The notes beneath the pieces are model-generated. The model worked only from the letters and a program-made list of their open reading frames with translations, searched no databases and was not told the DNA's origin. Shown here piece by piece: positions 7,850 to 18,871 of a DNA stretch of 64,000 nucleotides. The position numbers and the translations under genes are program-made. Position 1 is the first letter of the stretch. Each line of letters begins with the position of its first letter. Origin of the DNA: Gluconobacter kondonii (GTDB lineage Bacteria; Pseudomonadota; Alphaproteobacteria; Acetobacterales; Acetobacteraceae); assembly GCF_002723995.1 (NCBI RefSeq), contig NZ_BEWP01000005.1, forward strand, positions 186,001-250,000, in the 5' to 3' direction.

Positions 7850-9841
7850 ATGCCCCAGGACGTGCCACCTTCTTCCGGTTCGCAGCGCCCCGCGCGTCAG
7901 GATGTGCCGTCAGGACGTCCCCGGAAAGGTGCGGCATCGCGAAGAGGTAGCCGACTGAATCTTGACCAGATGCACGGACGCCTTCTGGGCGTCGGAATGG
8001 GCTTTCTGGCGATTTATGGCGCTGTGGCCCTCAAGGCAACCGTCGCCACAGTCCTGATGCCGATGGAACCGGAAAAGCGTCAGATCGCCCCGCAGGTTCC
8101 TGAAATTCCCAAAAGCGACCCGCGCGGAGAAATGTCCGGCGATTTCGTGCTGCCAACGGTCAAGCGCGCCACCATCACTGATCGGACCGGTCAGGCTCTG
8201 GCGCTCTCGCTGCCCGTAGCGCAGGTCTACGCGAACCCGATGGAGCTGATCGATCCGGCAGACGCGGCAGACAAACTCCGCAAAGTCCTCCCGCAACTGG
8301 ACCGGGACGAGACGATCCGGCGTTTGTCGCTAAAGAAGCAGTTCGTCTATCTGGCGCGCGATATTTCCCCCGTTCAGGAAATCGCCATCAACAACTTGGG
8401 CATTCCAGGCATCTATTTCGAAGCAGGTGAACGCCGTCATTACCCTCTTGGCCGGACCGCCGCCCAGATCATGGGCAGTGTCGATATCGACGATCATGGT
8501 ATCGCCGGGGTGGAGCGGTATTTCGACAAGCGCCTGAATTCCGACAAATCTCCGCTGCGCCTGTCGCTGGACGTTCGTGTCCAGACCGTCGCGCATGACG
8601 AACTTCAAGCCGCGAAAGACGAATTCTCCGCCATTGGCGCCAGCGCGATTGTCATGGATGTCCGTACCGGCGAAATTCTGGCCATGGTCAGCCTGCCCGA
8701 TTACGACGCCAATGATTTCGGACACGCTCCCAACGATGCGCGCTTTAACCGCGCAGTCACCGGCATGTACGAACCCGGTTCGACCTTCAAGCTCCAGACC
8801 GCCGCAATGGGCCTTCAGCTTGGTGTCGTTCATATCTGGGACCGCTTTTCGACCATCCCCATCCGCGTCGGGCGCTTCACCATTCGGGACATGAAGACGG
8901 ACCATTTCGCACCGTGGCTTTCCCTGCCCGGCGTTCTGGCGTTTTCATCCAACCCCGCCGCCGCGCATATCGCACTTGATGTTGGTGCCACCCGGCAGCA
9001 GGACTGGTTGCGGAACATGGGCTTCTTCAACCGTGTTCCTGTCGAACTGCCCGAAGCCGGACGTCCGCTCGTTCCAGCTTCGCGCAACTGGGGTATTTCC
9101 ACCGTTATGACAGTCGGCTTCGGTCATGGTGTGGCCGAACCGCCGCTTGCAATCGTGCGTGGAACAGCCGCGACCGTGAATGGTGGCATCCTGCTCAAAC
9201 CAACGCTCGTAGCCCGCGATACCGAAGACGATAGCAAGCCGACGCCCGATGCTGATGCGGCACAGCTTCGCCCGGTCGCATATCGTCCGGGTTCCGACAG
9301 CGACGAAATCGGTGCCGAAACGCCTGTGGGCACACGGGTTCTGTCTGAACAGACGTCAGCCCTTCTGCGCAAACTTCTGCGCCTCGACGTTACGATGGGA
9401 AGCGGTAAGTCCGCTGAAGTTCCGGGCTATTATGTGGGTGGCAAGACCGGCACGGCGGAAAAAATTGGCGCGCATGGCGGCTACCTGAAGCACGTCAACG
9501 TCTCGGCCTTCACCAGCGTCTTCCCGATGAACAATCCACATTATGCTGTTTATGTTATGCTCGACAGCCCGCAGGGAACTGCTGCGACCCATGGCTGGAC
9601 GACGGCCGCCTGGAACGCAGCCCCGACCGTGAAAAAGATCATTTCCCGCGTCGGCCCGATCCTGAACCAGTTCCCGGATCTTACGAACAAAGATGCCATT
9701 GATGCCTCTCTGGCCATTCCGATGAACCCGGTCGTCCCCGCCGGTTATCATGCCCTCGGCCCCGGAAATGACCCCGGAGACCCGCGTAATCAGCCTCACG
9801 AATCCAAGACCATCTCCCCGAAGACCAAGACACAGCACTGA
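7850..9841 (+). CDS. ftsI: Septal peptidoglycan transpeptidase FtsI (PBP3)
   Basis: FtsI cross-links septal peptidoglycan as partner of the glycosyltransferase FtsW. The 663-residue protein has a basic, Arg-rich cytoplasmic leader and one membrane segment near residues 46-66 (GVGMGFLAIYGAVALKATV). The dimerisation domain follows (ITDRTGQALALS, YPLGRTAAQIMG, GIAGVERYFD). The transpeptidase domain has all three penicillin-binding motifs: S311TFK, S366SN and K532TG. A polar tail follows the domain. It begins 81 bases after ftsL, the largest gap inside the cluster, and murE starts 8 bases after its stop. Confidence 0.95.
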   Translation: MPQDVPPSSGSQRPARQDVPSGRPRKGAASRRGSRLNLDQMHGRLLGVGMGFLAIYGAVALKATVATVLMPMEPEKRQIAPQVPEIPKSDPRGEMSGDFVLPTVKRATITDRTGQALALSLPVAQVYANPMELIDPADAADKLRKVLPQLDRDETIRRLSLKKQFVYLARDISPVQEIAINNLGIPGIYFEAGERRHYPLGRTAAQIMGSVDIDDHGIAGVERYFDKRLNSDKSPLRLSLDVRVQTVAHDELQAAKDEFSAIGASAIVMDVRTGEILAMVSLPDYDANDFGHAPNDARFNRAVTGMYEPGSTFKLQTAAMGLQLGVVHIWDRFSTIPIRVGRFTIRDMKTDHFAPWLSLPGVLAFSSNPAAAHIALDVGATRQQDWLRNMGFFNRVPVELPEAGRPLVPASRNWGISTVMTVGFGHGVAEPPLAIVRGTAATVNGGILLKPTLVARDTEDDSKPTPDADAAQLRPVAYRPGSDSDEIGAETPVGTRVLSEQTSALLRKLLRLDVTMGSGKSAEVPGYYVGGKTGTAEKIGAHGGYLKHVNVSAFTSVFPMNNPHYAVYVMLDSPQGTAATHGWTTAAWNAAPTVKKIISRVGPILNQFPDLTNKDAIDASLAIPMNPVVPAGYHALGPGNDPGDPRNQPHESKTISPKTKTQH

Positions 9842-9849
9842 ACCGTCCC

Positions 9850-11310
9850 ATGCGCCTTTCCCAGCTCTTCGCCCTTTGCGGCACATCGCAGTCCCTGACG
9901 GACGATCCTAACATTCTGACCGTCACTGCCGACAGCCGCAGGGTCAGACCGGGGGCGCTGTTCTTTGCCCTGCGCGGCGCAAAACAGGATGGGAGCGCCT
10001 TCATTGCACAGGCCCTCTCGCAAGGCACCCCCGCAGTCATCGCAGATCATGATACAGCAGAAATCTCGGCCCAGATCCCTGTGATCGTGCGCCCGGATGC
10101 CAAGCATCTTCTGGCCTGCATGGCCTTCGCCCTTGCCGGTCCGCAGCCTTCCTGTATCGCGGCAATCACCGGGACAAACGGGAAAAGCAGCACGGCCGAT
10201 TTTCTCCGGCAACTCTGGATCCTTCAGGGAAACCGCGCGGCCAGTCTGGGAACGCTGGGGCTTGTGTCGGATACAAAAATCCCCGCCCCTCCAAGCCTCA
10301 CCACGCCCGATCCCGTTTCGCTCGCCCAAACTCTTGCCGCACTGGCCGGGAACGGGGTGGATCACGTCGCGCTTGAAGCCTCCTCGCACGGGCTGGAACA
10401 GCACCGCCTGGATGGCATCACTCTTACAGCCGCTGGCTTTTCTAACCTGACGCGCGATCATCTTGACTATCATCTGACGCTGGACGCCTACCGCACGGCC
10501 AAACTACGCTTGTTTGACGAAGTCCTGCCCGAAGGCGGCATCGCAGCCGTCAATGCTGATATGGACAGCGAGACTTTCGCAGCCCTTCAGGCAATTGCAG
10601 TCCGCAGAAACCTCAAACTTCGTAGCGTCGGACGCAATGGCACCACCCTTCGGCGGATCGAGGCCCGCCCCACGCCCTCCGGTCAAATCCTCCGTCTGGC
10701 GCTGCATAGCGAGGAGCTACCCGAGATGTCCTTGTCGCTACCGGGCCGTTTTCAGGCCGACAACGTCATGCTGGCAGCAGCCATGTGCTGGACGGACGAG
10801 ACCAATGCCCGGCAGGTCGTCGAGCTTCTCCCGCGACTGACAGGCGTCCACGGCCGATGCGAACGGGCGGTCGAACTGCCTAACGGTGCCGCAGCCTATG
10901 TCGATTACGCCCACACGCCCGATGCCCTCGACTGCGTCCTGTCCAGTCTGCGCCCGCATACGACGGGCCGTCTGGTCGTGGTGTTCGGCGCGGGCGGCGA
11001 CCGTGACCGGGGCAAGCGTCCGCTGATGGGAGAGGTCGCGGCACGTATGGCAGATCTGGCCATCGTCACGGACGACAATCCCCGCACGGAAGACCCCATG
11101 ACGATCCGTTCCGAAATCCGCGCGGCCTGCCCGGACGCTCTGGAAATCGCAGACCGCCGCAGCGCCATCGCAGCAGGGCTTGAGGCCCTGCAACCGGGCG
11201 ACATCCTTGTCGTAGCGGGCAAGGGGCACGAACAAGGGCAGATCGTAGGCACGGATATCCTGCCTTTCGACGATCGTCTCGTCCTCCGCGAACTGGCAGG
11301 TGCAGCATGA
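9850..11310 (+). CDS. murE: UDP-MurNAc-tripeptide synthetase MurE (meso-DAP adding)
   Basis: MurE adds the third stem-peptide residue to UDP-MurNAc-L-Ala-D-Glu. All three Mur-ligase domains are present: an N-terminal UDP-binding domain, the ATP-binding domain with ITGTNGKSS near residues 106-114, and the C-terminal ligase domain. The DNPR motif at 409-412 is the established mark of meso-diaminopimelate specificity, so this cell wall is of the usual Gram-negative type. Other motifs are LEASSHGLEQHRLDG, DYAHTPDAL and VVAGKGHEQGQ. It overlaps murF by 4 bases. Confidence 0.96.
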   Translation: MRLSQLFALCGTSQSLTDDPNILTVTADSRRVRPGALFFALRGAKQDGSAFIAQALSQGTPAVIADHDTAEISAQIPVIVRPDAKHLLACMAFALAGPQPSCIAAITGTNGKSSTADFLRQLWILQGNRAASLGTLGLVSDTKIPAPPSLTTPDPVSLAQTLAALAGNGVDHVALEASSHGLEQHRLDGITLTAAGFSNLTRDHLDYHLTLDAYRTAKLRLFDEVLPEGGIAAVNADMDSETFAALQAIAVRRNLKLRSVGRNGTTLRRIEARPTPSGQILRLALHSEELPEMSLSLPGRFQADNVMLAAAMCWTDETNARQVVELLPRLTGVHGRCERAVELPNGAAAYVDYAHTPDALDCVLSSLRPHTTGRLVVVFGAGGDRDRGKRPLMGEVAARMADLAIVTDDNPRTEDPMTIRSEIRAACPDALEIADRRSAIAAGLEALQPGDILVVAGKGHEQGQIVGTDILPFDDRLVLRELAGAA

Positions 11311-12680
11311 GCGTTCTCTGGACCAGCGCAGACCTGCGGGCTGCGACGAGCGGCACGCTTGAGGCCGATGTCCATGTTACGGGCATCTCAATCGACACCC
11401 GCACGCTCGCGCCCGGAGACCTGTTCATCGCCCTGCGTGGCGAGAGCAACGATGGCCACACCCATGTCCAGCAGGCTCTGGACAAGGGCGCGGCCTGCGT
11501 CCTCGTGCATGACACCGCCGGTCTGAACGACCCGCGCCTCCTGATCGTGCCCGACACCATGACCGCACTGGTGGATCTGGGCCGCTACGCCCGCGCCCGT
11601 TTCCGCGGAAAAGTCGTGGCGATTACCGGAAGCGTAGGCAAAACGACGACCAAGGATATGCTGAAGGTCGCCTTGTCCGCGATTGGCCCGACACATGCCG
11701 CCGTCGCTTCCTACAACAATCATTGGGGCGTTCCCCTCACGCTGGCCCGACTGCCGCAGGACGCGCGCTTCTGCATCAGCGAGATCGGCATGAACCATGT
11801 GGGAGAAATCGCTCCCCTTGCCGCTCAGGTCCGTCCCGATGTGGCCATCATTACCACGATCGGTACAGCACATCTCGGCCATATGGGCAGCATCGAAGCG
11901 ATTGCGCTTGAAAAAGCATCCCTGTTCGGCGCTCTTCCCGCCCATGGGATCGCAATCGTCCCTGATGATTCTCACGGTCAGACAGTCTTTACAGACGCTC
12001 TTCCCAGAGGCTGCACCCTCTGGCGGTCCGGCTTTTCCGCAACAGCGGAACTCCGCCTTGAAGACCTGAACTGCACGGCGGAAGGCAGTCATTTTTCGCT
12101 GCACACTCCCTGCGGAACGCAGAATGTGACGCTCACTGCACCCGGCGAACATCTTGCCAGAAACGCAGCTCTGGCCCTCGGCGCAGTTGCAGCCCTCGGC
12201 GAAGACGTCGCAGCAGCATCGCGCGCCTTGAACGATTTCGTGCCGGGCGCAGGCCGAGGACAGATCCGCACGATCCTGAACGACGTACGCCTGCTCGACG
12301 AAAGCTACAACGCCTCCGCCCCCAGCGTCCGCGCGGCTCTGGCCACGCTCGCCCTGCTTCCGGCCCAGCGGCATGTTGCAGCCCTCGGAGACATCCGCGA
12401 ACTCGGCACATTCGCCGATGCCGAACACCGCTCTCTGGCAGACGCAGTGCAGGCCGCAAACGCTCTCACGTTCTGCTGCGGCCCACACATGCGCGCCCTT
12501 TACGACGCGCTTCCCTCTAAACTTCAGGGAGGATACGCCGCTGATGCCGCCTCCCTCGCGCCCATTCTTCTTGATGCCCTCCGCCCCGGTGATCTCCTCC
12601 TCGTGAAAGGCAGCCTCGGCAGCCGGATGCGTGACGTGATTTCAGCCCTCGACAACGCCTCCAGCCCGGTCTCTGCCTGA
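11307..12680 (+). CDS. murF: UDP-MurNAc-tripeptide D-Ala-D-Ala ligase MurF
   Basis: MurF adds the D-Ala-D-Ala dipeptide made by Ddl to complete the cytoplasmic pentapeptide precursor. The protein has the ATP-binding loop ITGSVGKTTTKD at about residues 106-117, the YNNHWGVPLTLA motif specific to MurF, EIGMNHVGEI, TIGTAHLGHMGS, and LLDESYNASAPSVRAAL in the C-terminal domain. The 457-residue length is normal. The start overlaps the end of murE (ATGA) and the stop overlaps the mraY start by one base (TGATG). Confidence 0.96.
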   Translation: MSVLWTSADLRAATSGTLEADVHVTGISIDTRTLAPGDLFIALRGESNDGHTHVQQALDKGAACVLVHDTAGLNDPRLLIVPDTMTALVDLGRYARARFRGKVVAITGSVGKTTTKDMLKVALSAIGPTHAAVASYNNHWGVPLTLARLPQDARFCISEIGMNHVGEIAPLAAQVRPDVAIITTIGTAHLGHMGSIEAIALEKASLFGALPAHGIAIVPDDSHGQTVFTDALPRGCTLWRSGFSATAELRLEDLNCTAEGSHFSLHTPCGTQNVTLTAPGEHLARNAALALGAVAALGEDVAAASRALNDFVPGAGRGQIRTILNDVRLLDESYNASAPSVRAALATLALLPAQRHVAALGDIRELGTFADAEHRSLADAVQAANALTFCCGPHMRALYDALPSKLQGGYAADAASLAPILLDALRPGDLLLVKGSLGSRMRDVISALDNASSPVSA

Positions 12681-13771
12681 TGCTCTTCAATCTTATCGCC
12701 GCCCACGACACGTCCCATGGCGGGTTCTTCAACCTGTTCCATTACCTGACGTTCCGCTCGGGTTGCGCCTGCCTGACGGCGCTGGTCATCTCGCTGGCTC
12801 TGGGCAAACCCTTCATCGCGCAGCTCAAACGCATCCAGCGCGAAGGTCAGCCGATCCGCTCTGTCGGACCGGAGCGGCATATTCTTGAAAAAGCCGGCAC
12901 GCCGACAATGGGCGGCATGCTGATCCTGATCGCCCTGTTCTCGGCAACCCTACTCTGGGCGGATCTGACAAACGGCTTCGTCTGGGCCGTCATGCTGACG
13001 ACGGCCGCTTTCGGCGCCGTTGGCTTTGCCGACGATTATCTGAAGCTCTCCAAACGCAACACAACAGGCGTCTCCAAGCGCACCCGGTTGGGCTGCGAAT
13101 TCTTGACGTCGCTGATCGCCGGCATCTGGCTGCAACATTTGACGCCCCCGGAACTGCGCAACATGGTGGCTTTTCCGTTCGTCAAGGACGTGCTGCTTCC
13201 GCTGGGTTATGCGTTCCCGATTTTCGCGATGATCGCTATTACCGGTTTCGGCAACGCCGTGAACTTCACGGACGGGCTGGACGGACTGGCCATCGTTCCA
13301 GTCGTGATCGCCGCGCTGGTTTTCGCCCTGATTTCCTATCTGGTGGGCAATCACGTTTTTGCTGACTATTTGCAACTCCATCCGGTTCCGGGCACGGGCG
13401 AACTGGCAGTTTTCTGCGCGGCCCTGATCGGCGCGGGTCTCGGGTTTCTATGGTTCAACGCCCCCCCTGCGGCCGTTTTCATGGGCGATACCGGCTCCCT
13501 GTCTCTCGGCGGAGCACTGGGCGCCATCGCCGTCGCCACCAAGCATGAACTCGTCCTGTGCATCGTAGGGGGCGTTTTCGTGGCCGAAACCCTTTCGGTC
13601 GTCATTCAGGTCTTCTGGTTCAAACGAACGGGACGCCGTGTCTTCCTCATGGCGCCGCTACACCATCATTTCGAGAAAAAGGGCTGGCAGGAACCTAAAA
13701 TAGTCATCCGCTTCTGGATCGTCTCCATCGTGCTCGGCCTCTGCGGCCTTGCGACCCTAAAACTACGATGA
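12680..13771 (+). CDS. mraY: Phospho-MurNAc-pentapeptide translocase MraY
   Basis: MraY moves phospho-MurNAc-pentapeptide from UDP to undecaprenyl phosphate, forming lipid I at the inner face of the membrane. About ten hydrophobic helices are readable in 363 residues. The active-site motifs are conserved: [39 protein letters not shown] and the basic HHHFEKKGW near the C-terminus. The gene overlaps both neighbours (murF by 1 base, murD by 4). Confidence 0.97.
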   Translation: MLFNLIAAHDTSHGGFFNLFHYLTFRSGCACLTALVISLALGKPFIAQLKRIQREGQPIRSVGPERHILEKAGTPTMGGMLILIALFSATLLWADLTNGFVWAVMLTTAAFGAVGFADDYLKLSKRNTTGVSKRTRLGCEFLTSLIAGIWLQHLTPPELRNMVAFPFVKDVLLPLGYAFPIFAMIAITGFGNAVNFTDGLDGLAIVPVVIAALVFALISYLVGNHVFADYLQLHPVPGTGELAVFCAALIGAGLGFLWFNAPPAAVFMGDTGSLSLGGALGAIAVATKHELVLCIVGGVFVAETLSVVIQVFWFKRTGRRVFLMAPLHHHFEKKGWQEPKIVIRFWIVSIVLGLCGLATLKLR

Positions 13772-15114
13772 ACGGCTTCTCACCCAGCCTTCTGGCAGGC
13801 GAGCGTTATGCCGTCTGCGGTCTGGGGCGTAACGGTGCGGCTGTCGTCCATGCCCTGCTCGGAATGGGCGCACAGGTTCAGGCCTGGGACGATCGCAACG
13901 CCGATCTGCCTGCACATCCGAACCTGACTCTCGCGCCCCTGAACGATCTGTCTGGAATGACAGCCCTCATCCTGTCACCGGGTATTCCGCACCTGCTGCC
14001 GAAGGCGCATCCTGTCGCAGATCTCGCCCGCACACAGGGCGTCCAGATCCTGTCCGATGCCGAAATCCTGTATCGGGTCGTTCGGAAATCCGGCTCAAAA
14101 GCCGCGTTCGTGGCCGTCACCGGCACAAACGGCAAATCGACGACAACAGCCCTGATCGCCCATCTTTTTACGATGGCCGGGCGTCCCTGCGTGGCAGGTG
14201 GCAATCTCGGAACTGCCTCTTTGGCCTTGCCGCTCCTGCCCGATGACGGCGTTTATGTGATCGAAATGTCGTCCTACATGCTCGAACGGCTGGACCGCTT
14301 TCATGCAAGCGCAGCCTGCCTGCTGAACCTGACGCCCGATCATCTGGATCGGCATGGCGACATGACCGGATATGCCGCCGCCAAAGCGCATGTGTTCGAC
14401 AATATGGGCTCCGGTGACCTCGCCGTGATCGGCACCGATGATAACTGGTGCCGCGCCATTGCGTCACAGGTTGCAGCGCGCGGTGTGCAGGTCATGGAAC
14501 TGGACGCCGATGCGCTTCCCCCCTTCGACGGTCCAGCCCTTCCAGGCCGACACAATGCCCAGAATGTTGGTGCAGCCTGCGCCATCGCGCATCATCTCGG
14601 CCTTGATGAGGCAGCACTCCGCGACGGTCTGAAATCATTTCCCGGCCTGGAACATCGCCTGCAAAAAGTCGCGGAATACGACGGCGTGTCGTTTATCAAT
14701 GACAGCAAGGCCACAAATGCCGAAGCTGCCTCCAAGGCTCTTGCTTCGTATGACAGGGTCATGTGGATTGCCGGCGGCGTTGCAAAAGCGGGCGGCATCG
14801 AAAGCCTTGCGCCGTTCTTCGGTCATATCGCACAGGCCTTTCTGATCGGGCAGGATGCGGAAACGCTCGCTGGGACACTGGCCATACACGGCGTGCCTTT
14901 CCAGCAGTGCGGAACGCTGGAGAATGCCGTCTCGGCAGCCTTCAGCGCCGCTCTCGCCCAGACTATCCCGGTTGTTCTGCTTTCACCCGCCTGTGCAAGT
15001 TTTGATCAATTTCGCAGTTTCGAGGATCGTGGGTCACACTTTCTTCATATTTGCGATAATATTGTGAAATCAGGCCATTCGGGCACCACGCTCACGCAAA
15101 AGCTGGAGAGTTGA
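13768..15114 (+). CDS. murD: UDP-MurNAc-L-alanine:D-glutamate ligase MurD
   Basis: MurD adds D-glutamate, the second residue of the peptidoglycan stem. The N-terminal Rossmann-like domain starts with [19 protein letters not shown]. The ATP-binding loop [14 protein letters not shown] lies at about 117-130, followed by [30 protein letters not shown] and [17 protein letters not shown], which carry conserved substrate and metal contacts. The C-terminal [17 protein letters not shown] motif is typical. The 448-residue length is normal. A 4-base gap separates it from ftsW. Confidence 0.96.
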   Translation: MNGFSPSLLAGERYAVCGLGRNGAAVVHALLGMGAQVQAWDDRNADLPAHPNLTLAPLNDLSGMTALILSPGIPHLLPKAHPVADLARTQGVQILSDAEILYRVVRKSGSKAAFVAVTGTNGKSTTTALIAHLFTMAGRPCVAGGNLGTASLALPLLPDDGVYVIEMSSYMLERLDRFHASAACLLNLTPDHLDRHGDMTGYAAAKAHVFDNMGSGDLAVIGTDDNWCRAIASQVAARGVQVMELDADALPPFDGPALPGRHNAQNVGAACAIAHHLGLDEAALRDGLKSFPGLEHRLQKVAEYDGVSFINDSKATNAEAASKALASYDRVMWIAGGVAKAGGIESLAPFFGHIAQAFLIGQDAETLAGTLAIHGVPFQQCGTLENAVSAAFSAALAQTIPVVLLSPACASFDQFRSFEDRGSHFLHICDNIVKSGHSGTTLTQKLES

Positions 15115-15118
15115 CACC

Positions 15119-16312
15119 ATGTCGGGACTGTCCCGTGTCGAGACCTCCGCTGTCGCCCGCTGGTGGCGAAACCTTGATCGCGTCACGCTGGCCTGCGTGG
15201 GCCTGCTGATCGGGCTGGGTTATGTGCTGATGCTCGCCGCCAGTCCCGCGGTGGCATCACGTATCGGTGCCTCGCGCAACATGTTCATTCTCAAGCAGGT
15301 GATCTTTCTGGCACTGGCTGGCGGCATCGTACTTGGCACGTCGTATCTGTCCCGCAAGGCCATCAAAAGACTGGCGATCATCGGCGGGATTATCGCGTTG
15401 GGTGCCACGGCCATGACGCTGGTGCACGGTATGGAAATCAAGGGCGCGCGCCGATGGATCGCGCTGCCGATGATGTCCGTGCAGCCCTCCGAATTCCTCA
15501 AGCCCTGCTTTGCGGTCGTGACAGGCTGGCTGCTTTCCGCACGACGTTCGGTCGTCATGTGGGGCAATAGCGCCTTTCCGGGCATGCTGATTGCGTTTCT
15601 GTGCTTCGGCTTCATCCTGCTCCTGCTGAAATCACAGCCGGATATCGGGATGCTCTCCGTCATCACGATGGTCTTCATGACCCAGCTTTTCGTGGATGGG
15701 CTCAAACTCTACTGGGTCGGACTGTGCGTCGCAGGCATGGCAGGCGCCTTTGCGGTCGCCTATATCGTCTTTCCGCACGTCCAGTCCCGCGTCCAGCGCT
15801 TCCTGCATCCTGATGTCGGGGATCACTACCAGATCGACACCGCACTGCGTGCTTTCGGAAACGGCGGCCTTCTGGGACGCGGCCCAGGCGAAGGACGGGT
15901 GAAAGACCTGCTGCCCGACGCCCATGCTGACTTCGTCTTCGCCGTTGCTGGTGAAGAATACGGCCTGATCCTGTGCGTGATCATCATTCTGCTTTTCGGA
16001 ACGATCGTTTTGCGGACCCTCCTCAAGCTGATGCATGAAGACGATCCGTTCGTCATTGTCTCTGCTGCGGGACTGGTGACAGGTTTTGGCCTTCAGGCCT
16101 TCGTCAACATGGGTTCGACATTGCATCTGATCCCGACAAAGGGCATGACCCTCCCCTTCATTTCCTATGGCGGCAGTTCGGCAATGTCGGTTGCTCTGAC
16201 CATGGGAATGGTTCTGGCCCTGACCCGCCATCATGTCGGCCAGAGCAAAATCGCACAAAGAGCCGCCGCATCTTACGGCCAGAGCCCGTTGTTTGAGAGG
16301 AATGCGCCGTGA
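15119..16312 (+). CDS. ftsW: Septal peptidoglycan polymerase FtsW (SEDS family)
   Basis: FtsW is the SEDS-family glycosyltransferase that polymerises septal glycan strands from lipid II with FtsI. The 397-residue protein has about ten membrane segments. SEDS motifs are present: KGARRWI, QPSEFLKPC, LLLKSQPDIGM, the large-loop segment RVQRFLHPDVGDHYQ, GRGPGEGRVKDLLPDAHADFVFAVAGEEYG and the C-terminal PTKGMTLPFISYGGSS. It starts 4 bases after murD and overlaps murG by 4 bases. Confidence 0.96.
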   Translation: MSGLSRVETSAVARWWRNLDRVTLACVGLLIGLGYVLMLAASPAVASRIGASRNMFILKQVIFLALAGGIVLGTSYLSRKAIKRLAIIGGIIALGATAMTLVHGMEIKGARRWIALPMMSVQPSEFLKPCFAVVTGWLLSARRSVVMWGNSAFPGMLIAFLCFGFILLLLKSQPDIGMLSVITMVFMTQLFVDGLKLYWVGLCVAGMAGAFAVAYIVFPHVQSRVQRFLHPDVGDHYQIDTALRAFGNGGLLGRGPGEGRVKDLLPDAHADFVFAVAGEEYGLILCVIIILLFGTIVLRTLLKLMHEDDPFVIVSAAGLVTGFGLQAFVNMGSTLHLIPTKGMTLPFISYGGSSAMSVALTMGMVLALTRHHVGQSKIAQRAAASYGQSPLFERNAP

Positions 16313-17406
16313 GCCGCCCCATCGTTATTGCCGCCGGTGGCACCGGGGGACATTTCTTTCCAGCCGAAGCCGTCGCGACCGTGCTAGCGGAACGGGGCCA
16401 TGACCTCGTCCTCATGACCGACGCCCGGCATGGACGCCGAGACACGGGCCTGTTCAAAGACCTTCCGCAATATGTGCTGGATGGTGCCGGTGTGGCAGGC
16501 AAGGGTCTTGGCGGCAAAATCCGTGGTGTGCTCGCATTGCTGCGCGGTATAAGAGAAGCACGTCGCGTCCTCAAATCTCTCGATGCAGTAGCCGTCGTAG
16601 GTTTTGGCGGCTATCCGTCCATTCCTCCCCTGACCGCATCCCGGTTTCTGCCCTCCGCAAAACGGCCACGCATGGTCATTCATGAGGGCAATGCGGTTCT
16701 CGGACAGGCCAATGCCTTCCTGTCCCGCTTTTCTCCGTTGATCGCCACATCCTACGCAACGGTCGCGCGCCTCCCGCAAAACGCACAGACGACACTCACT
16801 GGCATGCCTGTCCGTGCGGGCATCGAAGCGCTCTTTGAAAACGCCTATGCGGCTCCGGAAGAGCAGATCAATCTTCTGGTTTGGGGGGGCTCTCTCGGAG
16901 CGCGGGTCTTTTCCGAAGTCGTCCCACAAGCCCTTGCCGCCCTGCCCGAAGAACTCCGCAAGCGCCTCAAAGTCACACAGCAAATCAAGGCTGACGATCT
17001 GAACCGCGTCCGTGCCGTCTATGCGAATGCCGGTATTGAGGTTGAAGCCGCACCATTCTTCACGGATGTGCCCACCTGCCTCAGAGACGCACATCTCGTC
17101 ATCGGTCGCGCGGGCGGCTCTTCGGTCGCGGAACTGACCATGTCAGGCCGCCCCTCCATTCTCGTTCCGCTGCCCATCGCGGCCTCCGATGAACAGGGGG
17201 CGAATGGTCAGGCGCTCGTGGATGCGGGTGCCGCCTGGATGATCCGCCAGCCGGATTTCACGCCCACAGCGCTGACCAGTCTGCTGACGGACCTGTTTTC
17301 CCATCCTGAAAAGCTCGAAAATGCAGCAAAAGCCGCTCATTCCTGCGCGCGCCCTCATGCTGCCGCAAAAGTCGCGGATCTGATTGAATCCGCTCTTCGT
17401 CCCTGA
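16309..17406 (+). CDS. murG: UDP-GlcNAc:lipid I GlcNAc transferase MurG
   Basis: MurG (a GT28 enzyme) adds GlcNAc to lipid I to give lipid II. The N-terminal glycine-rich loop [17 protein letters not shown] is directly at the start. [41 protein letters not shown] and the donor-binding segment [36 protein letters not shown] follow in order. The 365-residue length is normal. ATGA overlap with ftsW. Confidence 0.96.
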   Translation: MSRPIVIAAGGTGGHFFPAEAVATVLAERGHDLVLMTDARHGRRDTGLFKDLPQYVLDGAGVAGKGLGGKIRGVLALLRGIREARRVLKSLDAVAVVGFGGYPSIPPLTASRFLPSAKRPRMVIHEGNAVLGQANAFLSRFSPLIATSYATVARLPQNAQTTLTGMPVRAGIEALFENAYAAPEEQINLLVWGGSLGARVFSEVVPQALAALPEELRKRLKVTQQIKADDLNRVRAVYANAGIEVEAAPFFTDVPTCLRDAHLVIGRAGGSSVAELTMSGRPSILVPLPIAASDEQGANGQALVDAGAAWMIRQPDFTPTALTSLLTDLFSHPEKLENAAKAAHSCARPHAAAKVADLIESALRP

Positions 17407-17437
17407 TCCTCCGCTTCTACCCAAGAGTACCTGCCCC

Positions 17438-18871
17438 ATGCGCGCCCTGCCCCTGAACATTGGAACCATTCACTTCGTCGGTATCGGCGGCATCGGCATG
17501 TCCGGCATCGCCGAAGTGCTGCACATGCTGGGCTACAGGGTGCAGGGTTCGGACATCGCGGAGGGCGCGAATGTGCAACGCCTGCGTCAGTCCGGGATTG
17601 TCGTTCACATCGGCCATGACGCTGCCAATCTGGGTGATGCACAGGTTGTCGTAACGTCTACGGCGGTGAAGAAAGACAACCCCGAAGTCGTGGCGGCGCG
17701 CGCCAAGCTCATTCCGGTCGTCCGCCGCGCAGAAATGCTCGCCGAACTGATGCGTCTGCGCTGGTCCGTCGCCATCGGCGGCACGCACGGCAAGACCACC
17801 ACGACTAGCCTCGTCGCCTGCGTTCTGGAACATGCAAAACTCGACCCGACTGTCATCAATGGCGGCATCATCGAAGCCTATGGCACCAATACACGCATGG
17901 GCTCAGGCGACTGGATGGTGGTCGAGGCTGACGAAAGCGACGGCTCCTTCTTGCGTCTGCCCGCCGTGATCGCGGTCGTGACGAACATGGATCCGGAACA
18001 TCTGGATCACTGGGGCACGGAAGAGGCCATGCAGGCCGGTTACGACCAGTTCGTCTCCAACATCCCGTTCTATGGTTTTGCGGTCCTGTGCGTGGATCAT
18101 CCGCAGGTCCAACAGATGATCCCGCGCCTGTCCGATCATCGCGTCATCACCTACGGCTTCAGCCCACAGGCCGACATCCGTGCCGAAAAAGTCGTCATGG
18201 ACAAGCGGGGCGCCACATTCGAAGTCGTCGTCACGAACCGTCAGCGCAACCGCTCGCGCCGGGCAGGCCCCTTCCGTTTGCCCATGCTCGGACACCATAA
18301 CGTCCTGAATTCGCTGGCCGCCATCGCCGTCGCCCTTGAAATGGAAATCAGCGATTCCGTCATCGCGTCTGCCCTGACGACATTCAAAGGCGTCAAGCGC
18401 CGCTTTACACGCACCGGCGACTATAACGGCATTTCCATCATCGACGATTACGGCCATCACCCGGTTGAAATCGCCGCCGTTCTGAAAGCCGCACGTCAAG
18501 CGGGTGCGAAGAACGTCATCGCCGTCGTGCAGCCGCATCGTTATTCGCGCCTGAAAGTCCTGTTCAACGAATTCTGCACCTGCATGAATGATGCCGATAC
18601 GGTCATCGTGGCAGACGTGTACGCTGCGGGTGAATCTCCGATCGAAGGTGCGGGCCGAGATGCACTTGTCGAAGGTCTGCGCGATCGCGGCCACCGCTCC
18701 GTCGTGCCGCTCCCCGATCCCGCACATCTTCCGGAAATGATCAACGCCATCGCCAAACCCGGTGATTATGTTGTCTGCCTCGGTGCCGGAACCATCACCC
18801 AGTGGGCTCAGGCGCTTCCTGCCCAGCTCGAAGCGCTGAACCGGCAGCCCGCAACCGAAGGCGCGGCATGA
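17438..18871 (+). CDS. murC: UDP-MurNAc:L-alanine ligase MurC
   Basis: MurC adds L-alanine to UDP-MurNAc, starting the stem peptide. I chose the ATG at 17438 ([15 protein letters not shown]), because the family starts just before the [17 protein letters not shown] loop and an upstream ATG at 17384 would lie inside murG. The ATP-binding loop [10 protein letters not shown] is at residues 114-123. [22 protein letters not shown] and the [15 protein letters not shown] motif, which carries key active-site residues, follow. The 477-residue length is normal. The stop overlaps the murB start by 4 bases. Confidence 0.96.
   Translation: MRALPLNIGTIHFVGIGGIGMSGIAEVLHMLGYRVQGSDIAEGANVQRLRQSGIVVHIGHDAANLGDAQVVVTSTAVKKDNPEVVAARAKLIPVVRRAEMLAELMRLRWSVAIGGTHGKTTTTSLVACVLEHAKLDPTVINGGIIEAYGTNTRMGSGDWMVVEADESDGSFLRLPAVIAVVTNMDPEHLDHWGTEEAMQAGYDQFVSNIPFYGFAVLCVDHPQVQQMIPRLSDHRVITYGFSPQADIRAEKVVMDKRGATFEVVVTNRQRNRSRRAGPFRLPMLGHHNVLNSLAAIAVALEMEISDSVIASALTTFKGVKRRFTRTGDYNGISIIDDYGHHPVEIAAVLKAARQAGAKNVIAVVQPHRYSRLKVLFNEFCTCMNDADTVIVADVYAAGESPIEGAGRDALVEGLRDRGHRSVVPLPDPAHLPEMINAIAKPGDYVVCLGAGTITQWAQALPAQLEALNRQPATEGAA

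Noticed and set aside
11388-12488. A 366-codon open frame on the reverse strand inside murF
   Set aside because: The murF frame has all Mur-ligase motifs and overlaps its neighbours correctly; the antisense frame is Cys/Arg/Gly-rich noise.
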